This document shows positions 1 to 8,106 of a DNA stretch of 8,838 bases, one piece after another. Every line of letters begins with the position of its first letter. The stretch's first letter is position 1. The notes under the pieces are model-generated. The model saw nothing but the letters and a program-made list of their open reading frames with translations. It had not been told where the DNA came from and did not search any database. A program made the position numbers and the translations under genes. This stretch comes from Phycisphaerales bacterium (GTDB lineage: Bacteria > Planctomycetota > Phycisphaerae > Sedimentisphaerales > Anaerohalosphaeraceae), in assembly GCA_011048645.1 (NCBI GenBank), contig DSDR01000338.1:1-8838 (forward strand), in the 5' to 3' direction.

Positions 1-203
1 CCGCCCCTGATGAACTGGAAAACATCGATTTTAGCGGCCTATACCGAGGAAAACCGATACCTAACGGCAAGAAAAGCATCACCCTGTCGCTGCGGTTTCG
101 CGACGAGCAGGGCACGCTCCGACACGAAATCGTCGATGGCTTTCAGCAGGCCGTGGTGGGGATTCTTGCCGAACAGTTAAACGCCGAGTTGCGAACCGCT
201 TGA
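1..203 (+). CDS. pheT: Phenylalanyl-tRNA synthetase beta subunit, C-terminal end (partial)
   Basis: The frame is open from the window edge (first full codon at base 3) to a TGA at 201-203, giving 66 residues. They match the ferredoxin-fold anticodon-binding (FDX-ACB) domain that ends bacterial PheT: a 'Y-R-G-K-P-I-P' strand, then 'GKKSITLSLRFRD' and 'GTLRHEIVDGF', and a final helix 'VVGILAEQLNAELR'. In the PheS2PheT2 enzyme, which charges tRNA-Phe in the cytoplasm, this domain contacts the tRNA anticodon stem. Only the last part of a protein of roughly 800 residues is visible, so the catalytic-like, B3/B4 editing and tRNA-binding domains lie upstream. No clear intrinsic terminator follows. 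The next transcription unit (6S-like RNA) has its own promoter 79 bases downstream. The call rests on recognising the domain by eye. Confidence 0.88.
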   Translation, partial: APDELENIDFSGLYRGKPIPNGKKSITLSLRFRDEQGTLRHEIVDGFQQAVVGILAEQLNAELRTA

Positions 204-281
204 CGCTGCCGTAAAAAAAATCTGTAACTGATTGTCTTTGTGTTACTTGAGACAGCGGTGCTGATTTGGCTGGACGGGCAC

Positions 282-310
282 TTGATTTTTTGCCGACAAT
301 ATGGTATAGT
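282..310 (+). promoter_or_regulatory. sigma70-type promoter of the 6S-like RNA
   Basis: A TTGATT -35 box (282-287) and a TATAGT -10 box (305-310) are separated by exactly 17 bases. The predicted transcription start at about 317-319 coincides with the 5' strand of the long RNA stem that begins GGGTT at 320. This agreement between promoter, fold and terminator supports a dedicated RNA transcription unit independent of pheT. Confidence 0.75.
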
Positions 311-317
311 AAGAGTC

Positions 318-518
318 GTGGGTTGACCCCTGCGGTGTGCGTGACAGAAGCCGCTATTTGAAAGAACCGATGAAGTCCCCATGGGAGGCCAGGTCGGTAT
401 CGGATCAAACATGCCTGCGCGACAGGACGTTTGGACGACCGCAACGGCCGCCCCCTTGAAATTACGGGGTTACTTTCAAAGGCTGCTGCACGGCATCAGC
501 GGAGGTTCTGCCTAACCA
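318..518 (+). ncRNA. ssrS: 6S RNA
   Basis: 6S RNA mimics an open promoter and binds the sigma70 RNA polymerase holoenzyme, lowering transcription in stationary phase. The segment of about 200 nt folds into one long interrupted rod. Outer pairs are GGTT 321-324 with AACC 514-517, ACC 326-328 with GGT 504-506, TGCGTG 338-343 with CACGGCA 489-495 (one bulge), CAG 345-347 with CTG 486-488, and AGCC 349-352 with GGCT 481-484. The apical arm is GGCC/GGCC, GGTCG/CGACC, CAAAC/GTTTG and CCTG-CGCGA-CAGG (387-449). The string AAGCCGCTATTT at 348-359 closely matches GAGCCGATATTT on the 5' side of the E. coli 6S bubble. The 3' side has CCTTGAA...TTCAAAGG (454-482), equivalent to the small 3'-strand hairpin of E. 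coli 6S. Promoter upstream and terminator directly downstream fit. The exact ends are inferred. Confidence 0.78.
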
Positions 519-520
519 TG

Positions 521-548
521 AAGGTCTGCTTCGGCAGGCCTTTTTTTT
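521..548 (+). terminator. Intrinsic terminator of the 6S-like RNA
   Basis: AAGGTCTGC (521-529) pairs with GCAGGCCTT (534-542) through nine pairs, one of them a G-U. The loop is an extra-stable cUUCGg tetraloop, and a run of T to 548 follows. It sits 3 bases after the end of the RNA rod. Confidence 0.92.
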
Positions 549-604
549 ATGGCTGAAGACGGCACGTCGCCGCTGAGGGCATTTATTCAACGGCTTACGA
601 TTTT

Positions 605-645
605 ATAATTTGAACAACGTGCATAAAACACACAAATTATTTTTT
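605..645. repeat. AT-rich inverted repeat between the 6S-like RNA and clpB
   Basis: ATAATTTG (605-612) and CAAATTAT (633-640) are perfect inverted copies with 20 bases between, and an inner GTG/CAC pair can extend the stem. A T-run (641-645) follows on the + strand. In that direction it looks like a weak terminator. For clpB, which reads towards it on the - strand and stops at 654, it could be a transcript 3'-end structure, but no U-tract follows on that strand. Its role is not established. Confidence 0.35.
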
Positions 646-653
646 CCGGCGCC

Positions 654-3236
<2,583 letters not shown>

Positions 3237-3278
3237 GGTCTATCGTTTTCCTTTTTCTTGTATTATTCAAATCGCATC

Positions 3279-3309
3279 ATTTTAAAGTGATCGTACATTG
3301 GTATATCAA
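3279..3309 (-). promoter_or_regulatory. Candidate clpB promoter
   Basis: Read on the - strand, TTGATA (3309-3304) and TAAAAT (3284-3279) each match sigma70 boxes at 5 of 6 positions, but the spacer is 19 bases, longer than ideal. This places the clpB start about 35 bases upstream of its ATG. A heat-shock sigma promoter is not obvious, and no CIRCE element is present. The -35 box lies inside the palindrome at 3294-3313. Confidence 0.4.
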
Positions 3310-3313
3310 TGTA
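3294..3313. promoter_or_regulatory. Palindrome upstream of clpB, candidate operator
   Basis: TACATTGGTATATCAATGTA is a 20-bp dyad: 7-bp perfect arms (TACATTG/CAATGTA) around GTATAT, whose central TATA is itself symmetric, so 18 of 20 positions obey the dyad. It overlaps the proposed -35 box of clpB, 58 to 77 bases before the start codon. The size and position suit a dimeric repressor. It resembles neither CIRCE (TTAGCACTC-N9-GAGTGCTAA) nor another heat-shock operator I can name. Confidence 0.5.
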
Positions 3314-3594
3314 GCAAACACCGTGCCGAATTGAGGTTAAGTTGCAAGCTCTTTCATTAAAAGCACTTAAATATGTATCGAAAAAAACCAATATGCCAGA
3401 ATGACAGTGAGGAAAAACCAAAGTTCGGAGTTTTCAACCAAACGCCCAGAGCGACAAAACGCAAAAGCCTTTGTGTTTTGGTAGAAACCCTGCTATTATC
3501 AGGCTATCAAAATGGTCACGTAGCCATGGAACCGCAGCGAAATGGACGAAACAAGGATTATTTCAACCCGAAAGAGATAACCCACTGAACCGGC
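3314..3594. other. Intergenic stretch without a convincing gene
   Basis: Between the clpB control region and the SUMF1 fragment there is no recognisable protein or RNA gene. The longest + frame (3373-3588, 71 codons) is rich in K, N, R and Q, shows no family motif, has no good ribosome-binding site, and ends just before the SUMF1 fragment in the same frame. I treat it as non-coding or as decayed sequence. The one clear element is the stem-loop at 3455-3480. No tRNA cloverleaf, terminal inverted repeats or target duplications were seen. Confidence 0.5.
3455..3480. repeat. 11-bp stem-loop of unknown role
   Basis: CAAAACGCAAA (3455-3465) pairs with TTTGTGTTTTG (3470-3480) over 11 bp with one G-U, closing a 4-base AGCC loop. 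No U-tract follows on either strand, so it is not a standard terminator. It lies outside any assigned gene, about 140 bases before the SUMF1 fragment. Confidence 0.5.
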
Positions 3595-4002
3595 GTGCAG
3601 AGGCGACCAGCGGCAGATTTTTCTCTTTTTTGGGGCAGAAAATCTTTCGGCAGGGAGAATGACGATGGTACCTATGCCACCGGGAACGCGCTCTATGACA
3701 GCGAAAGATTCCTGGCAAACTACAATGCAAACGGAAGCGAAGACATTTCCCCCAAAGAACTTCCCAATCACCCCTGGGCCGAGCACGGTACCAGTGAGGT
3801 CGGCTATTTCGGGACTTTCGGGTACGGATTGGCGGATATGTCGGGTAATGTATGGGAATGGACCAGTTCTGACCTCGGCGCCGGGCGTGTTACCCGTGGC
3901 GGCGGCTGGAATTACGCCCCTGTCCACTGCAGGGTGTCGTATCGAACCGGCTACATGCCTGCTGACATGGACAGTCGCCTTGGATTTCGCGTGTGCCGTT
4001 GA
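3595..4002 (+). pseudogene. SUMF1/FGE-like domain protein, C-terminal fragment
   Basis: From a GTG at 3595 the frame gives 135 residues. From about residue 22 they match the C-terminal half of the formylglycine-generating-enzyme/SUMF1 fold (DUF323): 'NDDGTYATGN', 'YGLADMSGNVWEWTSS' (78-92), 'RVTRGGGWN' (98-106), 'CRVSYRTGY' and the terminal 'RLGFRVC'. Complete domains are about 200-250 residues; the N-terminal part with 'G..EVTN..Y' and 'LPTEAEWEYAARG' is missing and no frame upstream supplies it. In true FGE two cysteines five residues apart bind copper; here the first position is Tyr107 and only Cys112 remains, so formylglycine formation is unlikely even if expressed. There is no signal peptide and no convincing ribosome-binding site. 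It is probably a 5'-truncated remnant, but a short expressed protein cannot be excluded. Confidence 0.65.
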
Positions 4003-4028
4003 GGGTTTTTTGGGGCTTCAGTCTGTAT

Positions 4029-4065
4029 TACCCTTTTTTCGGGGGTTAAAAAGGGGTATTTTTTT
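4029..4065 (+). terminator. Intrinsic terminator after the SUMF1 fragment
   Basis: TACCC plus a T-run (4029-4039) pairs with AAAAA-GGGGTA (4048-4058), closing a G-rich loop with one bulged G, followed by seven T. It lies 27 bases after the fragment's stop codon and insulates the etf operon, whose -35 box starts 3 bases past the T-run. Confidence 0.82.
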
Positions 4066-4067
4066 GT

Positions 4068-4095
4068 TTGACTTACGGACAAATCGGGCTACACT
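4068..4095 (+). promoter_or_regulatory. Promoter of the etfB-etfA-acd operon
   Basis: TTGACT (4068-4073) and TACACT (4090-4095) are 16 bases apart, matching sigma70 boxes at 5/6 and 4/6. The predicted start near 4102 gives a 5' leader of about 47 bases before etfB. It is the only good promoter between the upstream terminator and etfB. Confidence 0.6.
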
Positions 4096-4136
4096 ACGGG
4101 GCTTTGCAAGAGCGGATTGATTGAAATTCTCTACAT

Positions 4137-4141
4137 GGAGG
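4137..4141 (+). promoter_or_regulatory. etfB ribosome-binding site fixing a GTG start
   Basis: GGAGG ends 7 bases before GTG 4149-4151, ideal spacing. The encoded N terminus begins directly with the family's first strand (YHCVVLVKQVPD), so the GTG start is well supported. Confidence 0.8.
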
Positions 4142-4148
4142 CTTTTTC

Positions 4149-5036
4149 GTGGGATATCATTGTGTCGTATTGGTCAAGCAGGTGCCGGACACCAAGCGGA
4201 TTACCGGCCAGGCCATGAATGAAGACGGGACGGTCAATCGAGCGGCGCTGCCGGCGATTTTTAACCCGGAAGACTTGAACGCGCTGGAAATGGCGCTGGA
4301 GATTAAGGATAACCACGGCGGGTCGGTCACGGTCATCACGATGGGCCTGCCGACGGCGGCTGATATGCTGCGCGAAGCGCTGTATCGCGGAGCGGATCGG
4401 GCTGTGCTGATTACCGACCGGCGGTGTGCGGCCAGCGATACGCTGGCGACAAGCTATATCCTCAGTTGCGGTGTGCGGAAACTCAATCCGGATATCGTCC
4501 TGTGCGGCCGACAGGCCATCGACGGCGATACCGCTCAGGTCGGTCCGCAAACGGCTGAAAAACTCGGCCTGCCGCAGGTGACCTACGTCGAACACATTCT
4601 CAAACTGGACGGCACAACCCTTGTAGCCCGCCGCAATCTGGGCAACGGCTGGCAGGAGGTCAAAACCGCGCTGCCGGCCCTGCTGACGGTGGTGGACAGC
4701 GCCAATGAGCCGCGGGCGCCCCGGGCGTTGCGGCTGATGAAATACAAGGCCGCTCAATGCCGTATCGAAATCGAGGCCATGGCCAAAGACGACCCGTCCG
4801 TTGACGTTGAGGCAATGTGTAAAATGCTGGACGACAAAGGCTTGCTGATTCATCAATGGGATCTGGATTATCTGGGGGCGGATTTGCAGTGGTGCGGACG
4901 CGACGGCTCCCCGACTAAAGTCCACCGCATCCAGAGTGTTGTACTGACGGCTAAAGAAGCCAAGGATATCGAGCCGACCCAGTCGGGAATTGATGCGATG
5001 GTGCACGAATTGATCGTGGATCACACGATTGGATAG
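4149..5036 (+). CDS. etfB: Electron transfer flavoprotein, beta subunit
   Basis: EtfB pairs with EtfA to form a cytoplasmic flavoprotein that exchanges electrons with acyl-CoA dehydrogenases. The protein has 295 residues: N-terminal strand and loop 'VLVKQVPDT' (7-15), 'FNPEDLNALEMAL' (38-50), 'SVTVITMG' and 'EALYRGADRAVLITD' (76-90), and the nucleotide-binding stretch LCGRQAIDGDTAQVGPQ (118-134). That last stretch is nearly identical to what I recall of Acidaminococcus and clostridial EtfB, where it holds the second FAD in bifurcating enzymes; mitochondrial EtfB has DDDCNQTGQ there and binds AMP. Hence an NADH-linked, possibly bifurcating Etf is inferred. The protein is about 30 residues longer than the usual 250-265, with the extra segment around 212-240, before 'GSPTKV'. 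First gene of the operon, 54 bases before etfA. Confidence 0.95.
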   Translation: MGYHCVVLVKQVPDTKRITGQAMNEDGTVNRAALPAIFNPEDLNALEMALEIKDNHGGSVTVITMGLPTAADMLREALYRGADRAVLITDRRCAASDTLATSYILSCGVRKLNPDIVLCGRQAIDGDTAQVGPQTAEKLGLPQVTYVEHILKLDGTTLVARRNLGNGWQEVKTALPALLTVVDSANEPRAPRALRLMKYKAAQCRIEIEAMAKDDPSVDVEAMCKMLDDKGLLIHQWDLDYLGADLQWCGRDGSPTKVHRIQSVVLTAKEAKDIEPTQSGIDAMVHELIVDHTIG

Positions 5037-5078
5037 GGTGGTTTTCAGTATTCAGTGATAGACAGACGGCGAATCGAT

Positions 5079-5083
5079 AAGGA
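5079..5083 (+). promoter_or_regulatory. etfA ribosome-binding site deciding the start
   Basis: AAGGA lies 7 bases before ATG 5091. The in-frame GTG at 5055 has only a poorly spaced GGGTGG upstream and would add 12 residues (MIDRRRIDKDIK) with no family counterpart, so 5091 is preferred. Confidence 0.75.
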
Positions 5084-5090
5084 TATTAAG

Positions 5091-6119
5091 ATGATAGAAG
5101 TCAATAAACAGGGAGAGGTGTGGATCTTTGCCGAGCAGCACGCCGGCAAGCTGGAAGAAGTACCCGTTGAACTGATGAGCAAGGGTCGTGAATTGGCCGA
5201 CAAGCTCAACGTCCCGCTGGCGGCCGTTTTGCTCGGCAGTCAGGTCGCCGATCAATGCGAGCGGCTCGGCCATTACGGGGCCGACAAGGTCTATCTGGCC
5301 GAGCATCCGCTGCTTGAACATTATCAGACCGGCAGTTACGCCAAAATCATCTGCGGTCTGATTGAAAAATACAAACCGCAGATCGTGTTGTACGGCGCTT
5401 CCCCCTGCGGGCGCGATCTGGCGCCGCGCGTGGCCAGTACGATGAGAGCCGGACTGACCGCCGACTGCACCGACTTGCAGATCGGCAGCCATGAAATCAA
5501 AAAAACCGGCCAGGTTTTCGACAACCTGCTGCTTCAGATTCGCCCGGCCTTCGGCGGCAATATCATCGCGACGATCATCAATTATGACCGCTGGCCTCAG
5601 ATGGCTACCGTCCGCGAGGGGGTCATGCCGATGCCGACGCCGAATGTCAGCAAAAAGGCGCAGGTCGTCAAAGAAACGGTGCATTTGTCGCAGGACGATT
5701 TGGCTATTGAGATTTTGGCCGAGCATCGCCAGCAGCGCAAAGTCAACCTCAAGGCCTCGCGCGTCATCGTCGCCGGCGGCGCCGGCGTCGGCAGCAAAGA
5801 CAACTTCAAACTCATCTGGGATCTGGCCCATTGTCTGGGCGCAGCGCCCGGAGCGACCCGCGCCGCCGTTGATCTGGGCTTTATTGATCGCGACCATCAA
5901 ATCGGCCAGACGGGGACGACCGTGCGGCCGATTCTGTATGTGGCCGCCGGCATCAGCGGCGCCATTCAGCATCAGGCCGGTATGAGCGAAAGCCAGAAGA
6001 TCATCGCCATCAACAATGACCCCGAAGCGCCGATCTTCAGTATTGCGCACTACAAAGTCGTCGGCGATCTGATGCAGGTCATTCCGATGATGATCAAAGC
6101 CATCAAGGAAAAAGTATAA
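5091..6119 (+). CDS. etfA: Electron transfer flavoprotein, alpha subunit
   Basis: EtfA carries the tightly bound FAD that shuttles electrons between the EtfB site and the partner dehydrogenase. From ATG 5091 there are 342 residues, a normal length. The N-terminal domain (1 to about 200) starts 'VWIFAEQHAGKLEEVPVELMSKGRELADKL' in pieces across 10-39 and includes 'LYGASPCGRDLAPRVA' (100-115) and the strand 'TADCTDL' (123-129). The C-terminal FAD domain has 'SRVIVAGGAGVGSKDNF' (223-239), 'GATRAAVDLGFI' (254-265), IGQTGTTVRP (271-280), 'GISGAIQH' (287-294) and 'AINNDPEAPIFSIAHYKVVGDL' in the 306-327 stretch, the family FAD-binding signature. A longer version from GTG 5055 is possible but less likely. 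It lies between etfB and the dehydrogenase gene, in the common order for this cluster. Confidence 0.96.
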   Translation: MIEVNKQGEVWIFAEQHAGKLEEVPVELMSKGRELADKLNVPLAAVLLGSQVADQCERLGHYGADKVYLAEHPLLEHYQTGSYAKIICGLIEKYKPQIVLYGASPCGRDLAPRVASTMRAGLTADCTDLQIGSHEIKKTGQVFDNLLLQIRPAFGGNIIATIINYDRWPQMATVREGVMPMPTPNVSKKAQVVKETVHLSQDDLAIEILAEHRQQRKVNLKASRVIVAGGAGVGSKDNFKLIWDLAHCLGAAPGATRAAVDLGFIDRDHQIGQTGTTVRPILYVAAGISGAIQHQAGMSESQKIIAINNDPEAPIFSIAHYKVVGDLMQVIPMMIKAIKEKV

Positions 6120-6120
6120 G

Positions 6121-6165
6121 CGGCGTGGGTATCCTGCCCGCCGAACACGGATAAAACGACCGTGT
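6121..6165 (+). promoter_or_regulatory. Tandem hairpins between etfA and the dehydrogenase gene
   Basis: Two adjacent stem-loops fill the start of the 79-base gap. CGGCG(T)GG at 6121-6128 pairs with CCCGCCG at 6137-6143 (7 bp with a bulged T). ACACGG 6145-6150 pairs perfectly with CCGTGT 6160-6165 around a 9-base loop. Neither has a U-tract, so they are not terminators. Candidate roles are protection of the etfBA message end, RNA processing or partial attenuation to set the ratio of Etf to dehydrogenase. These roles are inferred. Confidence 0.45.
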
Positions 6166-6198
6166 ACAAGCAGACTGATTTAAGGGATGGAATGAACC

Positions 6199-8004
6199 AT
6201 GGGAAATTTTTATCGAGATAACGACGATATTCAGTTTTTGTTCAGACATCTGGACATCGGCCAAGTCGCCTCGTACGCCGAGGAAGGCTTTAAATACGCC
6301 AGCCAGTTTGAAACCGCTCCTCGGGATGCACAGGAAGCGATTGCCAATTATGATCTGGTGCTCGATGCACTCGGCAAGCTCAGCGCCGATTTTATCGCGC
6401 CGCGCAGCGAAGACATTGATCGACAAGGCAATATCCTGAATCCGGACGGAACGGTCAGCTATGCCCAAGGCATCGCCGAGTCGCTTAATGCGCTGGCCAA
6501 GGCCGATGTGATGGGCTTTACGCTGCCGCATCGATTTGGCGGGCTGAACTTTCCGAATCTGATTTACTCCATCGCAATTGAGATCGTCTCGCGCGCTGAC
6601 GCATCACTGATGAACATCTTCGGACTCCAGGGCATCGCCGAGACGATCCACTTTTTTGCCGACGAGGACATCAAGCAGCGCTATCTGCCGAGTTTTGCCG
6701 CCGGCAAGGTGACCGGCGCGATGGTGCTGACCGAGCCGGACGCCGGATCGGATTTGCAGGCGGTCAAGCTGCGGGCCTTTCAGGATGACGACGGCAATTG
6801 GTATCTGCACGGCGTCAAGCGGTTCATCACCAACGGCTGCGGCGAAGTACTGCTCGTCCTGGCCCGCTCGGAGCCGGACCGCAGCGGCGGCCTGGGGCTG
6901 AGTCTGTTCGTCTGCGACCGCGGTCCGAGTGTCAAAGTGCGGCGGCTGGAAGACAAGCTGGGCATCCACGGCTCGCCAACCTGCGAGTTGTATTTCGACA
7001 ATACGCCGTGCCGACTGATCGGCGAACGGCAGCGCGGCCTGGTCACGTATGTGATGAGTCTGATGAACGGCGCCCGCATCGGCGTCGCCGGCCAGTCGAT
7101 GGGCATTGCCGAGGCGGCCTGGCGGATTGCCCGCGACTATGCGGCCAGCCGACAGCAATTCGGCGGCCCCATTGAAAAGCTCCCGGCCGTGCGCGATATG
7201 GTCATTGATATGAAGATGCAAATTGAGGCCGGTCGCGCGCTGCTTTATGAAACCAGCCGCGTGGTGGACTTTGAACTGGGGTTAAACAAGATCGTCGAAA
7301 GCCCCGACAACGACCCGGCCGCGGCCAAAGAGGCCAAGCAGACGCTGCGCAAAGTCAAACGCCTTGCGGCGATGCTGACTCCGATGAGCAAATACTACTG
7401 CTCGGAAATGTGCAACACCGTGACCTATGACGCCATTCAGGTGCTCGGCGGCAGCGGCTATATGCGGGACTATGCCAGTGAACGACTCGCACGCGACGCC
7501 CGCATCACCACGATTTATGAAGGCACCAGTCAGCTTCAGGTGGTCGCGGCGGTACGCGGCGTCTGCGGCGGCACGGTCGAAAAATATCTCGACGAACTGG
7601 CGGCGCTGGACTATGCCGACAGCGTCAAAGACCTCCTGGCTCTGCTGGCCGAGGGCAAACAAACGCTCAAACAGTGCATCGCCTTTGTCAAAGAACAGGG
7701 CGTCGATTATATGGATCTGGTCGGACGTCCGCTGGTGGATATGGCCATCGCCTTGATCAACGGCTATCTGTTCTGCGGCCAGGCCTCCAGCACGGTTCAG
7801 TTCGAGGTCGCCGCCGCTGAATCCGGCGACGCCGAGACCCCGAAAAAGCTGCTCATGACTCAGCGCAAACGGATGATGGCGCGGCGCTATATCCTCCGCA
7901 CCGCCGCACAGATCAAGGCCTGGGCCGAACAGGTCAAAAGCGGCGATAAGAGCACCTTTCGAGAATACGAAGTGCTCGCCGGCCCCGTCCCCGAACTCGG
8001 ATAA
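6199..8004 (+). CDS. Acyl-CoA dehydrogenase with C-terminal extension
   Basis: FAD flavoenzyme that introduces the alpha-beta double bond of acyl-CoA thioesters, giving electrons to EtfAB, or reduces enoyl-CoA in the reverse direction. 601 residues, against about 380 for short-chain ACADs. N-terminal helical domain to about 170; FAD/substrate strand 'VLTEPDAGSDLQ' (176-187); 'RFITNG' (208-213); 'EDKLGIHGSPTCEL' (251-264); 'ARIGVAGQSMGIAEAAW' (292-308) and 'RQQFGGPI' (318-325); 'LGGSGYMRD' (416-424); catalytic-base motif IYEGTS with Glu441. After about 455 follows a helical extension of about 145 residues, as in ACADs with the acetyl-CoA-dehydrogenase-like C-terminal domain. Substrate chain length cannot be read from sequence. 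ATG has AAGGGA about 11 bases upstream, and the MGNFYRDNDDIQFLF N terminus fits this subfamily. Third gene of the etf operon. Confidence 0.95.
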   Translation: MGNFYRDNDDIQFLFRHLDIGQVASYAEEGFKYASQFETAPRDAQEAIANYDLVLDALGKLSADFIAPRSEDIDRQGNILNPDGTVSYAQGIAESLNALAKADVMGFTLPHRFGGLNFPNLIYSIAIEIVSRADASLMNIFGLQGIAETIHFFADEDIKQRYLPSFAAGKVTGAMVLTEPDAGSDLQAVKLRAFQDDDGNWYLHGVKRFITNGCGEVLLVLARSEPDRSGGLGLSLFVCDRGPSVKVRRLEDKLGIHGSPTCELYFDNTPCRLIGERQRGLVTYVMSLMNGARIGVAGQSMGIAEAAWRIARDYAASRQQFGGPIEKLPAVRDMVIDMKMQIEAGRALLYETSRVVDFELGLNKIVESPDNDPAAAKEAKQTLRKVKRLAAMLTPMSKYYCSEMCNTVTYDAIQVLGGSGYMRDYASERLARDARITTIYEGTSQLQVVAAVRGVCGGTVEKYLDELAALDYADSVKDLLALLAEGKQTLKQCIAFVKEQGVDYMDLVGRPLVDMAIALINGYLFCGQASSTVQFEVAAAESGDAETPKKLLMTQRKRMMARRYILRTAAQIKAWAEQVKSGDKSTFREYEVLAGPVPELG

Positions 8005-8037
8005 AAGGCATTGCCAATTGAGACGTATATCCAGTCT

Positions 8038-8077
8038 AAAAAAGCCTCGATCTGAACAGGTCGAGGCTTTTCGTTTT
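8038..8077. terminator. Terminator of the etf-acd operon, usable on both strands
   Basis: AAAAGCCTCGA (8040-8050) and TCGAGGCTTTT (8061-8071) form a perfect 11-bp stem with a 10-base loop. On the + strand TTTTCGTTTT follows, ending the operon 33 bases after its stop. On the - strand the A-run at 8038-8043 gives a U-tract, so it can also stop the convergent PEP-CTERM gene. Confidence 0.9.
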
Positions 8078-8106
8078 GCATGCAGGTTACGGGGTTAACA
8101 AACCCA

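Noticed and set aside
79..444. 121-codon open frame on the - strand
   Set aside because: It runs antisense through the pheT end and the 6S-like RNA. Its protein shows no recognisable family, and its composition follows the structured RNA.
3237..3372. CIRCE element (HrcA operator) upstream of clpB
   Set aside because: Neither TTAGCACTC nor GAGTGCTAA is present; only an unrelated AGCACTT occurs, without its partner arm.
3373..3588. 71-codon + strand frame before the SUMF1 fragment, considered as the missing N-terminal part
   Set aside because: It is in the same frame, but a TGA separates them and none of the N-terminal SUMF1 motifs (EVTN, LPTEAEWE) appears in it.
3499..3927. 142-codon - strand frame opposite the SUMF1 fragment
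   Set aside because: The + strand translation carries the conserved GNVWEW and GFRVC blocks, so the - strand frame is a shadow.
4131..5024. 297-codon - strand frame opposite etfB
   Set aside because: It mirrors etfB codon for codon, a common effect of GC-rich coding sequence, and has no motifs of its own. The same applies to the 332-codon frame opposite etfA (5052-6050).
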